In this document: positions 11,847 through 23,900 of the stretch, piece after piece
How positions within the stretch are numbered: the stretch's first letter is position 1
Layout of the letters: every line of letters starts with the position of its first letter
Origin: Heracleum sosnowskyi
Lineage: Eukaryota > Streptophyta > Magnoliopsida > Apiales > Apiaceae
DNA length: 64,000 bases
Direction of reading: 5' to 3'
Assembly: GCA_030848705.1 (NCBI GenBank)
Contig: CM061235.1
Coordinates: 133,865,228-133,929,227, forward strand
Program-made: the position numbers and the translations under genes
Notes under the pieces: model-generated
Told to the model about the DNA's origin: nothing
The model's database searches: none
The model's input: the letters and a program-made list of their open reading frames with translations, nothing else

Positions 11847-14800
11847 TTATGTAGATGATGTGGATTCTGTTTCTGAAGGAGAGCAGAATACCAATTTTGT
11901 TTCAGAGCTCGATGGCGAATTCGGAAGTGAACACAAGTATGGATTTGGTGGTATCTCCAAGGCTGTTGTCTGTCCTTCCAACATTTCAATCACCTTAGTT
12001 ATTGATGGTCTTTGTGATGGATAAATCTGTATACACCAAAGTCCGACCATCACCATCTTTCTCACAAGTTTATTATCTTCTGTGGAAATTTCTTCTGCCA
12101 TATTTAGCACATCATCGTATTGGATTCGCTTGTACAGCCAACGTGGATAATATATCTCACTAGTGTGATCTGCACCAGCATTAACATTCTTTCTTCCTCC
12201 AACCATTTCAAGAATCATCATTCCATAGCTGTACACATCAGACTTATGGGACACTTGTCCGAAATGTCTACTAGTAACTTCGGGAGCAATATAACCAATG
12301 GTTCCTCTAGCTTGCAACAGAGATGAGATTATACTTTCGTCAGTGGTGTACAACTTCGCAAGCCCAAAATCGGATATTTTAGGGCGAAAGTTTCCGTCAA
12401 GAAGGATGTTGTGAGGCTTAATGTCAAAATGCAAAATGCGGGTGTTGCAGCCTCGGTGCAAGTACTCTAGTCCTCGTGCAATTCCAACTGCTATGCTGTA
12501 CAATTTCTCCCATCCAAGATGTTGTCCTTCCAACGAAGGAGTTGTGCCATAAATGAACTTTTCTAGAGATCCATTAGGCATGAACTCGTATATAAGAGCT
12601 CGTCTTTTCCCTTGGTAACAAAATCCGAGGAGAGTGACAACATTAACATGAGAGGTCCTGCCAATGCTTGCAACTTCATTTATGAATTCTTCTCCATCTC
12701 CTTTTGTTTCTTTCAAGACCTTTACTGCTACAACGCGGCCATCTGCTAAAAGGCCTTTATATACACTTCCATAACCACCTCTGCCTAATTCTTCTTTGAA
12801 CGAACTTGTTATTTTTTTAAGTGTAGAGTACCTATATCTTTTGGGGATTGAGGATCCATATTGCCTTATGAAGGCCTCAATGTCTTTTGAATAAGAAGGT
12901 GCATCTTTAAAGAAAAAAGATGAATCATATTTTGTTTTCCTTCGGTGACAGTAGGTGATGAGAACCAATAGAAGTAGTATGCTACATCCTACTACACCAC
13001 TTGCTGCACAGAGGAAGTTAAAAACACATAAACTGCAAGTTTATCATGCATATGGAATTGGAGAAATACCAAGCTATCTATACTCTTTATTAATAAGCAA
13101 AACAATGTGAAAATGGCGCGCGGTACTAAAAAGTACCAAAGTACCAAAGTACCAAATTTGGTTATCACTTAACCCGGGTTCGAATCCTCGCAACTACATA
13201 ATTATACAAGATTTATTTACTTTAAATTCTTTAGCTTCATCCAGGGTTCGATTCCTTACAACTACGTAATTATACAAGATTTATTTATTTATTTTAAATT
13301 CAATAGTTTCATGGAGCGTTAGATTCTTTGCAGCTACGTATTCATACAAGATTTATTTACTTTAAATTCTTTAGCTTTATGCACGGTTCGATTGTCTATA
13401 ACTACATAATTAAATAGTTATTTATTTGTTATATAGTTTATCATTCAATTCTCGAGAAATACATTTTTAATACTAATATTTTAATCTCCACTCATGCTTG
13501 GGCCGTGCTTGGCACGGGTTATAAGCTAGTATTTAATTAAGTGATGAATATGCCAAGAAGGAAAGGACATACTACCTATGCCAATCTTCGGTCCCAAATG
13601 CTTATTTTCGCTTCCTGTCAATATTGGAAGCAAAATCAGCATACATATATGAAATTACACCTTGTAGTAAGTAATAGTATATGTGAAGCGTCTTAACTTT
13701 AAACAATTTCATTACCAAATCTCACAGTAGAAAATGCACAGACCTAGTAATTTAGGGGAAGTAGCATGTTTCCCATGTTCCTAGAAAGGTCTTGTACAAC
13801 TGACAACTACTGGGCTAACAAACCAGAAAGGCCTTGTACAACAAAAACTAAGAATCGGCTCAGTTTGTGCGGTGTAATATGGTGCTTAAAGAAGGAAGAG
13901 TCAGTCAGAGGCAGGGACATTAAACCATCTGTAAGACCTATATTTGACATCTTACTGTTTACATCCTTTATAAATATCCTAAATGAGATCGTAAGCTACA
14001 TTTTATATGTTATTATCAGCATAAACTTAGAAAAGAGTAATTATGTCGAGCACACCTGGATATGGAGGGACAACAGATGGTCCATATGGAGGGAGAACAG
14101 ATGGTCCAACAGATGGTCCATATGGATGGAGAACAGTTCCGTTGCTATAAAGGCACGTGTTGTTTGTAATATTTGTGCCGTTCCAACACGATCCCTTAGT
14201 TAGAAAACAGTCAAGGCAAGCATTTATGTATGTTTTATTATATCGAACCTCAATGTTCCCCTTGAAGAGTTCTTGCACCTCCACTTCTTTCTTAGTGATC
14301 TGTTGTTCAAGCACACTCTTATTAACCGGAAGTCTTCCGTATTTGCACGACTTAAGCCTTTCACGATATTCAGGCAATCCATCTTTTCGTAAAAAAAAGA
14401 CCTCTTTCTTATCACCACTCGGACAAGTGAACTTAGACGTGATACCGTTTGTATTAACGGCAGGTGGGTCACAATGGTAGAACAAGTGGATTTCTTCGGT
14501 GTTCTCTCCGTAATCATATAGTAGTTTTTCATCTAATATTGTACTATTAGTCAAATTAGATGCACATATATCGTCTAGAGAATCATCAAAACGATTTAAT
14601 ATTAACACGCTTGCTGACAGATTAACTTCAGCTACACGATACTTGCTATCTAAACCAATATCAACAGCAAGATCACCCTCCTCTTCACAGCTGAGCTCGA
14701 ATCCTTCAAGCCCGCAATATTCCGGTCGAATATCGGTTCCCCAGAAAGGGTATTCAATCAGTCCCCCTTTTATATCTTTGCCGCCGCAGGCACGAGTAGT

Positions 14801-14941
14801 CTTCTCTTTACACTTGTTGTACATGTCAATATTATTTAGAGCATGATGTCTTGGGATGAAGAGTGATAACAAAAGGATTGAGATGATGAGGCTCAAGGGG
14901 TTTAAGAAATATCGATGAGGTCTGAAGAGTTTAGCATTCAT
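11847..14941 (-). CDS. Gene B: LRK10L2-type receptor-like kinase (non-RD), complete
   Basis: Likely plasma-membrane receptor kinase of the LRK10L-2 group. Proposed exons, in transcript order: 14941-14056, 13614-13576 and 13003-11847. They join in frame with GT-AG introns to give 693 aa. Exon 1 encodes a signal peptide, GUB_WAK_bind domain (YPFWG, CGLEGFELSC), Cys-rich tail and a short PYGPSV stalk. The mini-exon adds 13 codons. The last exon holds a TM helix (VGCSILLLLVLIT), P-loop ELGRGGYGSVYKG, VAVK lysine, catalytic loop HFDIKPHN (Phe in place of Arg, so non-RD, as usual for this group), DFGLAK and YIAPEV, all on one exon unlike gene A. Exon 1, mini-exon, intron 1 and upstream DNA are an inverted near-copy of gene A, but the kinase belongs with genes C and D. 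A Helitron lies in intron 2. Confidence 0.9.
13077..13529 (+). mobile_element. Non-autonomous Helitron in intron 2 of gene B
   Basis: It starts A|TCTATACTCTTTATTAATAA and ends with the hairpin CCGTGC-TTG-GCACGG about 10 nt before CTAG|T. This gives canonical Helitron ends and an A/T insertion site. The interior holds GTACCAAA microrepeats and several roughly 70-bp repeats. Two of these contain tRNA B-box-like words: GGTTCGAATCC at 13177 and GGTTCGATTCC at 13245. The same 5' end recurs near 36032 and at 39847. Confidence 0.85.
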
Positions 14942-15002
14942 GATGCAGGAAATGTTTACGGGAAATTAGACTAAGAAAGAAGTGAGTTTGTGGTGAGCAG
15001 AG

Positions 15003-15202
15003 TATGTTGTATAAAAGCTAAGGCTATGGAACAACTTTAATGCCTTGAAGACTTTGTAATAAACTAAAACATGAATGTTCAACCCAGGCAAGTGTTGGGA
15101 ATAAAGAACGAATAGTAAACGGGGTTTGCCTAAGAGAAATGCTTGAGTTCCAGTTCCTGGAACGTTCCCTAGGTTCCAAGTGTTGACTAACAGAAATATC
15201 AC
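15003..15202. promoter_or_regulatory. Gene B upstream region (inverted copy of gene A upstream, without MITE)
   Basis: The sequence just upstream of the gene B start codon matches, in inverted orientation, the sequence upstream of gene A on both sides of its MITE. It is therefore probably a shared promoter region. No individual regulatory site can be assigned with confidence. Confidence 0.45.
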
Positions 15203-15784
15203 CGTGTCATTTGGGAATATTTTAAAAATCTAGTATATAAAATATAATACTACTCGGTTGGAAAAAAGTGTTGAAAATTATATGCAGCATCCAATAATTA
15301 AAAATTAAGATGCGTAGAAAATGAACTACTCAACGACGACCGTATTAAAGACCATAGTACACACACTGCACCACCGGTGTACGAAGATTTAAATATCTTT
15401 GCTAAACTCAAAATAAAGTCCAGTACAATTGTTTTTTTTGAAGACGAGTGAAATTAATTTATTAATGAAAAGTCATACGGTATCTACAAAGATAATCGCG
15501 TCGAACAAACATAAAATAGAAACAATCGTCTATCCTCCTGAAACGATAGTCAAACGATATGTTGAAAATGATATATTTACATGTACCCGTTTCACCGTAA
15601 CTTATTTCACCGCAACCTGTTTGAGCTATCGACCATAATTGCAATTCCATACAAACTTTCATCACTGAATCAAAACCAGTTCTCACAATAAAGGAGAGAA
15701 AGCGACAACCTCTCACCATGGAGAGAAAAACAAACCGAAATTGCAAACTAAAAAAAAACACGTAGTGTAGTGCATCCATAAGTG
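15203..15784. other. Intergenic DNA between gene B and the retrotransposon block
   Basis: No gene recognised. Two overlapping antisense ORFs of about 70-105 codons around 15430-15780 lack any known motif. The 5' end of the Ty3/gypsy element must lie at or after this stretch, but I found no 5' LTR. Confidence 0.35.
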
Positions 15785-16273
15785 TTTATTTCTCGTTCTT
15801 TGTGTGTTGCATCATCTAATCAATCTTAAGGGCGCCACCCGATTTCAAGATAAGGTGAGGGATTTCATCACTCTTTCCTTGGCCCACAAATCACTAATTC
15901 GTTCATCTTGCATTCCTTTTTTCTTAATAAAATCAATTAGACGTTAGCCCCTAGGATATCACGCTCAACTAGGAAGAGAATCTAGAAGGAACAAATCACT
16001 AAGTATTTTTCGGTGGTGTCTAGGCTAGCGAAAGCTTACCTGGCCTTTAGACTGGTGCCTAGAATGGTGGTTAGCCTCTTGGCAATGCTTCCTCCTGCCT
16101 GGCCAGTCACGACGAATGCTTTTTGAGCTGTTACTTTTAGTAGTATCTTATTGTTAGGAGCAAGGTCTAGATTTTTTTTAGGATAACATAGATTTTTCTT
16201 TTGATTTTGCATATTCTTGGGTGTTTACTTATAGCTCTTGTCTACTACGTGCTTAGTTGATTGTTTCTCTTGT

Positions 16274-17429
16274 ATGCAAAGTATTTGGGTTCGAGATAAT
16301 ACATCTAGATTAGTGAGACAATCCGACCTTTCACTACCCGGAGTAGCAAGACAACTCGATTTCTCTTCACCCACTAAAATTGAGTCAAAAGAAGTAGAAG
16401 TTCCAACAACCGTCATGGCTGTCTCTCTTAAAGAACGTTGTTATCCCGCTCGTACCGCTCAACCCTCATGCATAGTGCTACCAGCAGTAACCGCAAATAA
16501 TTTTGAAATCAAACATCATAACATTAGCATGTTACCTAGGTTTGCTGGGGTAGAGGGAGAGGATCCATATCTTTTCATTCGAGAATTTGAGGAAGTGTGT
16601 GCTTTACAAAAACTTCAACAGTTAAGTGAGGATTCCATTAGGCTCAGACTCATTAACTTTGCTTTAAAAGAAGATGCTAAACAGTGGTTGTATAGTCTAC
16701 CCGTTAATTCTATTTCCACATGGGAGGGATTTGTTGCTATATTTCTTAAAAAATATTTTCCCAACCATAAGGCTAACAGGCTTAGGAATGAAATCAACCA
16801 ATTTCAACAAAATTCAAATGAGCCTTTTTGGAAATATTTTGATAGATTTCAAAAGTTGTTGTCTAAGTGTCCTCAACATGGTATAGAAAAATGGAGACTT
16901 TGTAAAATTCTCTATGAAGCCTTAGATAGCCAAACCACTGCCTTGTTAGAGTCTATGTGTAATGGTAGGTTTATGGATAAAACCGATGAAGAAGCTTGGC
17001 ATTTTTTTGAGGAGTTAGCTGAAAGAACAATGTTGTGGGAGTCAACTAGGGAACCCAGTCAGGAAACTGAAAAATCTAAGGGCGTACACGTAGTTGGTAA
17101 TTCTATTGCAACCGAAGCTAAGTTAGCTACTCTCACTAGACGTCTAGAAGCCTTAGAAACCAACAAGGTGTCCTCACAAGTGTTTCTGTGTGCAAATTGT
17201 AATTCTCCTACTCATTTGATAGAAAATTGTCCTGAAATTGAACAAGCCAATGCCATGTTTCAATCTAGAGTTAGGAATGATCCTTATTCATCCACATACA
17301 ATCCTGGTTGGAAAAATCATCCAAATTTCTCATGGAACCAAGGTCAATACAACCAGTATAACCAAAATTCTCAACCTGCTTTTCAAAAGCCCAATCCTGG
17401 TCCATACCCAACTCAAAATCCTAACTCAT
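16274..17429 (+). pseudogene. gag: Ty3/gypsy Gag, interrupted
   Basis: Capsid/nucleocapsid protein of the gypsy element. A Retrotrans_gag core is recognisable (RFAGVEGEDPYLFIREFEEV, then KQWLYSLP, FLKKYFP and MCNGRFMDKTDEEAW). A zinc knuckle CANCNSPTHLIENC follows near the C-terminal end, then an Asn/Gln/Pro-rich tail. The first in-frame ATG is at 16274; the frame opens further upstream without one. The ORF is cut at 17429 by the copia 5' LTR and ends in LTR sequence at 17452. The continuation, with the typical SKLEVQVSQLANTI phrase, lies beyond the copia insertion at about 26670. Confidence 0.85.
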
Positions 17430-18384
17430 TGTTAGGAATATGTTGTTCTTGATGATAAACATAAAACACTTAGTAGAATTTGTGTAAAGTCATTTTTGTA
17501 ACTGTCAACGAAATGGCATGCTTTGCAGCATTCCGTTGACAGGAAGCTCATCAACGAAATGAGTGTTGTAGCAATCGCATTGTACAATACTTCTCAGTAT
17601 GATAGGCATTCTGTTATATGTTTTGGATAGGTTTTCTAAGTCATGTTGACTAAGTGAAGACATGTCAACGGTATGAAGATTACTCTGTCAACGGTATGGA
17701 GTTTACCCGTCAACGAAACGAGGGAAACACCATCAACGGAATGAAGAATGAAGCTATCAACGAAACACATCTCCTTGCTATCAACGAATCAATGTTGCTT
17801 TTTGAACAGTTGACAAAGTGATAGTGACAGTTTACTGAACAGATCTAAAAGGAGATATGGAAGTGTACTTTGCATTGGAAGCCATCAAAGTGGATACTGG
17901 AAATAAGGAAACATTCCAATTTCCAATAAGGCTCTTGGAAATGATTATAATGAGCATGAAGACAAAAGCAAAGATCTCCAAGGACCATTGGACAAAAGGA
18001 ATGAAAAGCAAGCTACTGATGGTTACTACATTTATTCTTTAGTTTAACCAAACGTAGAATTGTAAACTTGGGATATATAACCAAGTGTAGCAGTTACTTT
18101 AGTATTAAGAGAAGAAACACAAATAGATTGTATTAGCTATTTTTGAGAGCAATTCTTCTCTACAACCTTGTAACTGAGCAGCTGTGTACTTTTGTATCAC
18201 AGATTATTTCCGCAATAAAAACACTTCAGTTGGATCATCAAACAATCCAACTGAATTATTTATATCTTGTGTTTTTATTTATTCAGTTCAGTTTAATTTT
18301 ATAAAGTGTTTAGTTTCAAGAAAATATCAAGAATTGTATTCAACCCCCCCTTCTACAATTCTGTTAGGTCATTTGGGAATAACA
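17430..18384 (+). repeat. 5' LTR of the copia element
   Basis: It begins TGTTAGGAATATG and ends GGGAATAACA, two bases before the primer-binding site, about 955 bp. A TATATAA box is at 18074-18080 and a C-rich stretch near the 3' border (about 18343-18350), as in Sirevirus LTRs. It contains about ten copies of the CAACGAAA/CAACGGTA-type word. The right-hand border is inferred from the PBS because no second LTR exists for comparison. Confidence 0.75.
18074..18080 (+). promoter_or_regulatory. TATA box of the copia LTR
   Basis: TATATAA inside the LTR, about 310 bp before its 3' border and well placed to drive the genomic transcript. Confidence 0.5.
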
Positions 18385-18386
18385 AT

Positions 18387-18397
18387 TGGTATCAGAG
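18387..18397 (+). promoter_or_regulatory. Primer-binding site (initiator tRNA-Met)
   Basis: TGGTATCAGAG is complementary to the 3' end of plant initiator methionine tRNA. It is the standard primer site of Ty1/copia elements and lies two bases after the LTR end. Confidence 0.9.
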
Positions 18398-18448
18398 AGA
18401 GCTTCTAACATACAAGAAGTTTAAAGATCAAGACCAAAAACAGAAACC

Positions 18449-20920
18449 ATGGTGAAGAAGGATGCAGGTGTGAAGATACCAGTTCTTGATAAAGACAATT
18501 ACTTTCACTGGAAAGTAAAGATGCATTTACATCTCATGTCTATGGATGAGAGGTATGTAGACTGCATTGAGAAAGGTCCACACGTTCCCATGAAGCTTGA
18601 TTCTAGAGTTGGACTGCCAGATGATGCACCTGATGTAGAGATTCCAAAAACTGTCTCAGAATGGACTGTTGAAGATATTGCAGAAGTCCATAAAGACAAA
18701 AGGACCATGAACATTCTGTTTAATGGTTTGGAGCAAGAGATGTTTGACAATGTTATCAACTGTACAACCTCTAAGGAAGTATGGGATACTGTTAGAACTC
18801 TCTGTGAAGGAACTGAGCAAGTCAGGGAAAATAAAATGCAACTCCTTATACAACAATATGAGCATTTTCATTTTAAAGCTGGTGAAACCCTAAATGACAC
18901 GTTTAGTAGGTTTCAAAAGCTTCTGAATGGATTAAAGTTGTATGGGAGGATCTATCAAACCAAGGATTCAAACCTTAAATTTCTTAGAGCTCTTCCAAAA
19001 GAATGGAAGCCTATGACTGTTTCTCTCAGAAACACTCAAGAGTACAAAGACTACACTCTTGAAAGGCTTTATGGAACCTTGAAGACTTATGAGCTGGAAA
19101 TGGAGCAAGATGAGGAAATTGAAAAGGTACAAAAGAAGGGTGGATCTATTGCATTGATTGCATCTGTGAACCAACTTGAAGATGACAATAAAGAAGCTGC
19201 AAAGGCCACAACTAGTCGATCTAGTTGTAGGAGTGATGTTAGCAAGGGTAAAGACAAGATGACAGAAGAAGAAGAATCAGAACCAGCCAACTTGGAGGAC
19301 TTAGATGAGATTGATGAACACATTGCTTTTCTGTCTAGAAAATTCTCTAAGTTCAAGTTCAAAAGAAACTCAGAAGCAAGGCCACCAAGAAGAGACTTTC
19401 AACCTAGCAAAACAAACTGGATTGAAAAGTCTAAGTCAAAATGTTTCAATTGTGGAATGCTTGGTCACTTTGCTGGAGACTGCAGAAAGCCCAAGGTTGA
19501 GAAGGGCAACAGGAAATTTGAACCTGTTGATTATAAAAAGAAATACTTTGAACTTCTCAAACAAAAAGAAAAGGCTTTCATGTCTCAGGAGTATGATTGG
19601 GCTGGTAATGGTGAAGATTCTGATGATGATGTTGAGTATGTCAACTTGGCTCTTATGGCTGACAATCATGAGCAGGAAGCAAGTTCCTCAAGCAACCAGG
19701 TAACAATTACTAATCTTTCTGAGCTTTCTAAAGAGGAATGCGACAGTGCAGTAAATGAAATGTCTACTGTATTATATAATTTGCGTGTTACTCTTAAATC
19801 ACTTACTAAAGAGAATTCTAGAATAAAAGAGACCAATCTGCTCTTAAGTGATAGGAATGTAATGTTAGAAGCACAGCTCATTGAATTTGAAAAAATGAGA
19901 TGTGTTAGTAGGGATGCTAAGAAGGAACTTGAGAACGTGTTACAAAGGGAAGAAATTCTTAAAACACAACTTGAGATAGAACAAGGTGTGATTGCAAAAT
20001 GGAAGGATGCCAGGAATGTTGCTGCCAACATAATTAATGTTCAAGGCGTGGAATCCTTCTGTGAGCAATCATGGAAAAGGAACAAAGAGAAGCTAGGGTA
20101 TGTTGGTGAAACCTTAGAATCAGAAACTGAGTCAACAAACAACAAGGATCATTTGTTGAAGGTTGATATGTCAACGGAATGCAATGTTTCGTTGACAGAT
20201 GAACCATCAACCGATCAGGCTGTTTCGTTGACAGAGAAAAGAAAGGATGAACTCACTAGACTTAATAACAAGTATGGTCCTGTCACCAAGAACTTTGTTC
20301 AAGGTGAGTCTAGTAAATCAAAGAAAGTTGAGAAGCCTGTTGAGAAAGCTAATGTAGGTAACTTGTCTAACAAGCAATTGAAAGACAAGTTAGAGAAAGT
20401 TCAGGTTGAGGCTAAGGGAAATAAAAAGAATAACAGAAATGGCAAGGTAGGGATTAACAAACACAACAATTACACACCTGATAAATATGCACCTAGAAAG
20501 ACATGTGTCAATTGTGGAAGTGTTAATCATTTATCTACTAACTGCAAATCTGTTAAGAAATCTGTTAATGTGAAAATGCCCAAGCCTGCAATGAACAGTT
20601 CCATGCCTAAAATGCCTGTTATGCCTAACATGTTTGCTCCATATGCACAATTTCAGAATCCATATGCTAGCATGCCATTTGTGCCAAATCCTTACATGAA
20701 TATGTTTAACATACCACAAATGCCATGGAACATGAATAACATGATTGTTCCTCCAACTATGCATGCTATGAATGAAAATATGAGCAACCCTCAGAAATCA
20801 ACACCAAGGGTAAAGATTGATTTGAATCAATCTGAGCCCAAAGTGAAAAATGGTACAAAAGGGAATGCAAAGGCTAACAAGACAGGACCCAAGGAAACTT
20901 GGGTACCAAAATCAACTTGA
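18449..20920 (+). CDS. gag: Copia/Sirevirus Gag (823 aa)
   Basis: Capsid-nucleocapsid polyprotein. The N-terminal half has the copia Gag fold region (NYFHWKVKMHLHLMSMDERY; FSRFQKLLNGLK; LKFLRALPKEWKP). A first zinc knuckle, CFNCGMLGHFAGDC, lies at about residues 330-345. A long charged, probably coiled-coil segment (about 430-560) and a second CVNCGSVNHLSTNC knuckle (about 685-700) follow. The C-terminus is rich in Met, Pro and Asn. The ATG at 18449 follows the PBS by about 50 bp. The long Gag with extra C-terminal sequence is typical of Sireviruses. The stop falls at 20918-20920, overlapping the open pol frame, which is -1 relative to gag. Copies of the GTCAACGGAA/TTTCGTTGAC word occur at about 20170-20235. 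Confidence 0.92.
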   Translation: MVKKDAGVKIPVLDKDNYFHWKVKMHLHLMSMDERYVDCIEKGPHVPMKLDSRVGLPDDAPDVEIPKTVSEWTVEDIAEVHKDKRTMNILFNGLEQEMFDNVINCTTSKEVWDTVRTLCEGTEQVRENKMQLLIQQYEHFHFKAGETLNDTFSRFQKLLNGLKLYGRIYQTKDSNLKFLRALPKEWKPMTVSLRNTQEYKDYTLERLYGTLKTYELEMEQDEEIEKVQKKGGSIALIASVNQLEDDNKEAAKATTSRSSCRSDVSKGKDKMTEEEESEPANLEDLDEIDEHIAFLSRKFSKFKFKRNSEARPPRRDFQPSKTNWIEKSKSKCFNCGMLGHFAGDCRKPKVEKGNRKFEPVDYKKKYFELLKQKEKAFMSQEYDWAGNGEDSDDDVEYVNLALMADNHEQEASSSSNQVTITNLSELSKEECDSAVNEMSTVLYNLRVTLKSLTKENSRIKETNLLLSDRNVMLEAQLIEFEKMRCVSRDAKKELENVLQREEILKTQLEIEQGVIAKWKDARNVAANIINVQGVESFCEQSWKRNKEKLGYVGETLESETESTNNKDHLLKVDMSTECNVSLTDEPSTDQAVSLTEKRKDELTRLNNKYGPVTKNFVQGESSKSKKVEKPVEKANVGNLSNKQLKDKLEKVQVEAKGNKKNNRNGKVGINKHNNYTPDKYAPRKTCVNCGSVNHLSTNCKSVKKSVNVKMPKPAMNSSMPKMPVMPNMFAPYAQFQNPYASMPFVPNPYMNMFNIPQMPWNMNNMIVPPTMHAMNENMSNPQKSTPRVKIDLNQSEPKVKNGTKGNAKANKTGPKETWVPKST

Positions 20921-23900
20921 TTTGGGTTTATTGTGTGCAGGGAGACAAAAGGAATCTTTGGTACTTGGATAGTGGTTGTTCAAGACACATGACTGGTGAT
21001 TCTACCCTGCTCACAGAGTTTCAGGAAAGAGCTGGCCCTTGTATTGCTTTTGGAGATGACAGCAAAGGCTACACAAAGGGATATGGCTTGATTTCAAAAG
21101 AGAATGTCATCATAGATGAGGTTGCATTGGTGGATGGTCTTAAGCACAACTTGCTTAGTATCAGCCAACTTTGTGACAAAGGATTTTTAGTTACTTTTTC
21201 AAAAGAAGCCTGTGTTGTTTCTAAAGGAGGAAACAACAATGTGGTAATGACTGGATTCAGAAGAGGGAATGTGTACATTGCTGACTTTAGTAGCACAAGT
21301 TCAGAAACCATCACCTGTCTTTTCAGCAAGGCAAGCAAAGATGAAAGTTGGTTATGGCACAAGAAATTATCCCATCTGAATTTCAAAGTTATGAATGATT
21401 TGGTGAGAAAGGATCTTGCTAGAGGAATTCCACAAGTGGAATTTTCCAAGGATGGTTTGTGTGATGCCTGTCAAAAAGGGAAACAGAAGAAGGCATCATT
21501 CAAAAGCAAAACAGAGTCATCAATTGTCCAGCAGCTTGAATTACTTCATATGGACCTATTTGGCCCTGTAAATGTTATGTCCATCTCAAAGAAGAAATAC
21601 TGTCTTGTGATTGTTGATGATTTTTCTAGATTTACATGGACTTTCTTTTTGCACTCTAAAGATGAGGCAAGTGAAATCATTATCAATCACATCAAGATGG
21701 TAAGCAATCATCCTGATTTCAAAGTAAGAAGGATTAGGAGTGACAATGGGACAGAATTCAAGAATTCGAGCATGAAGGTGTTCTGTGAAGAAAATGGTAT
21801 TTTGCATGAGTTTTCTGCAGCAAGAACACCACAGCAAAATGGTGTAGTTGAAAGGAAAAACAGAACACTTATTGAAGCTGCAAGGACAATGCTAGATGAA
21901 TCAAAGTTACCTACATATTTTTGGGCTGAGGCAGTTAACACAGCTTGCTTTACTCAAAATATTTCTTTGATTAATCAGGCCAAGGGAATGACCCCTTATC
22001 ATCTACTCAAAAGAAAGAAGCCACTATTAGATTTTCTTCATGTCTTTGGATGCAAGTGCTTTGTTCTGAGAAATCAAGCTGAGCATTTGGGGAAATTTGA
22101 AGCAAAGGCGGATGAAGCAATATTTGTGGGATATGCAGCAGGGAAAGCTTACAGAGTCTATAATCTCAGAATCAACATTGTTATGGAATCTGTACATGTT
22201 GTTTTTGATGATCTCAAAATACAAGGTCTCTGTGATGAAGGTTTCCATGAAAGTCTCTCTTTTGAGAATGAGGAAGGAGAACAAGTGAATCATGATAAGG
22301 CTACTGAGAAACAGCCTAAAGTTGTTGTATCTAGCACAGATGAAAGCAGCAGTGAAGATGAAATTGCTGCATTAAGGTTAAAAAGGATAGCAGCTAGCAG
22401 ACCAAATGGTCATTTCGTTGACAGTCATGATGGTGGATTCGTTGACAGTCAGAATGAGCGTTTCGTTGACAGCCAAAACGGTCATACCGTTGATAGTCAT
22501 AGGAATGCTTCTAGAAGTGATCAATTAGGGACAACAAACTCAGGGGGAGTTTCTCAAGGACAAATATCCAATCAAGGCAATCATGATCATGAAGCTACGT
22601 CTTCAAGAGCAAATCTACCTCCCTCAAGGAAATGGACTAAAGATCATCCCTTTGAACTTATTATAGGTGATGTTTCTTCAAAAGTCCAAACTAGAAGAGC
22701 AACTCAAGAAGAATGTCTATATAGTAGCTTTCTGTCTCAAGATGAGCCAAAGAAAGTTGAGGATGCACTTCTAGATCCAGATTGGGTTTTAGCCATGCAA
22801 GAAGAGCTAAACCAATTTGAGAGAAACAATGTTTGGAAGCTGGTGCCCAGGCCTAATGACAGGAGTGTTATAGGCACAAAGTGGGTGTTCAGAAACAAGA
22901 TGGATGAAAATGGCATAGTCACAAGGAACAAAGCTAGACTGGTTGCAAAAGGCTACTCACAGGAAGAGGGAATTGATTTTGATGAAACCTTTGCTCCTGT
23001 TGCAAGACTAGAAGCAATAAGGATTTTCCTAGCCTATGCAGCCCATGCCAATTTCAAAGTCTATCAAATGGATGTGAAGAGTGCTTTTCTGAATGGGGAA
23101 TTGGAAGAGGAGGTGTATGTAAGTCAACCTCCTGGTTTTGAAGATGATGATTTTCCAGACTATGTGTACTTCCTTCTCAAAGCACTCTATGGTTTGAAAC
23201 AAGCACCTAGAGCCTGGTATGACACTCTCTCACAGTTCCTCCTTGAGAATCATTTCACTAGAGGTACTGTAGATAAAACTCTTTTTCACAGGGTTGTAAA
23301 TGGCTCTACTTTACTTGTTCAAATTTATGTAGATGATATAATCTTTGGGTCTACAGATGTGAAACTTTGTCAAAAGTTTGCCAAGCTTATGCAAAGTAAA
23401 TATGAAATGAGCATGATGGGAGAATTAACTTACTTTCTTGGTCTTCAAGTAAAGCAAGTTAATGAAGGCATTTTCATTAGTCAAACAAAATACATTCATG
23501 ATTTATTAAAGAAATTTAACCTAATGGAATGCTCTACTGCCAAAACTCCCATGTCTACTGCCACCAAACTTGAATTGAATACTAAGGAAAAATCTGTGGA
23601 CATTTCAAGTTACAGAGGCATGGTAGGCTCACTTTTATATTTAACAGCTAGTAGACCTGATATTATGTTTGCTACATGTCTATGTGCTAGATTTCAGGCT
23701 GATCCTAGAGAATCCCATTTAGTTGCTATTAAAAGAATTTTCAGATATCTCAAAGGAACACCAAACCTTGGCATTTGGTATCCTAGAGAATCTGGTTTTG
23801 AACTAATTGGTTATTCAGATGCAGATTTTGCAGGATGTAAAATTGACAGGAAAAGTACAACTGGAACCTGTCAATTCCTAGGAAACAAGCTTGTGTCATG

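Noticed and set aside
13177..13255. Possible tRNA genes suggested by GGTTCGAATCC words
   Set aside because: No A-box, acceptor stem or anticodon arm at the right distance; the words belong to Helitron internal repeats.
13766..14203. 145-codon plus-strand ORF over gene B exon 1
   Set aside because: Antisense shadow of the PYGPSV-repeat coding region and intron; no independent support.
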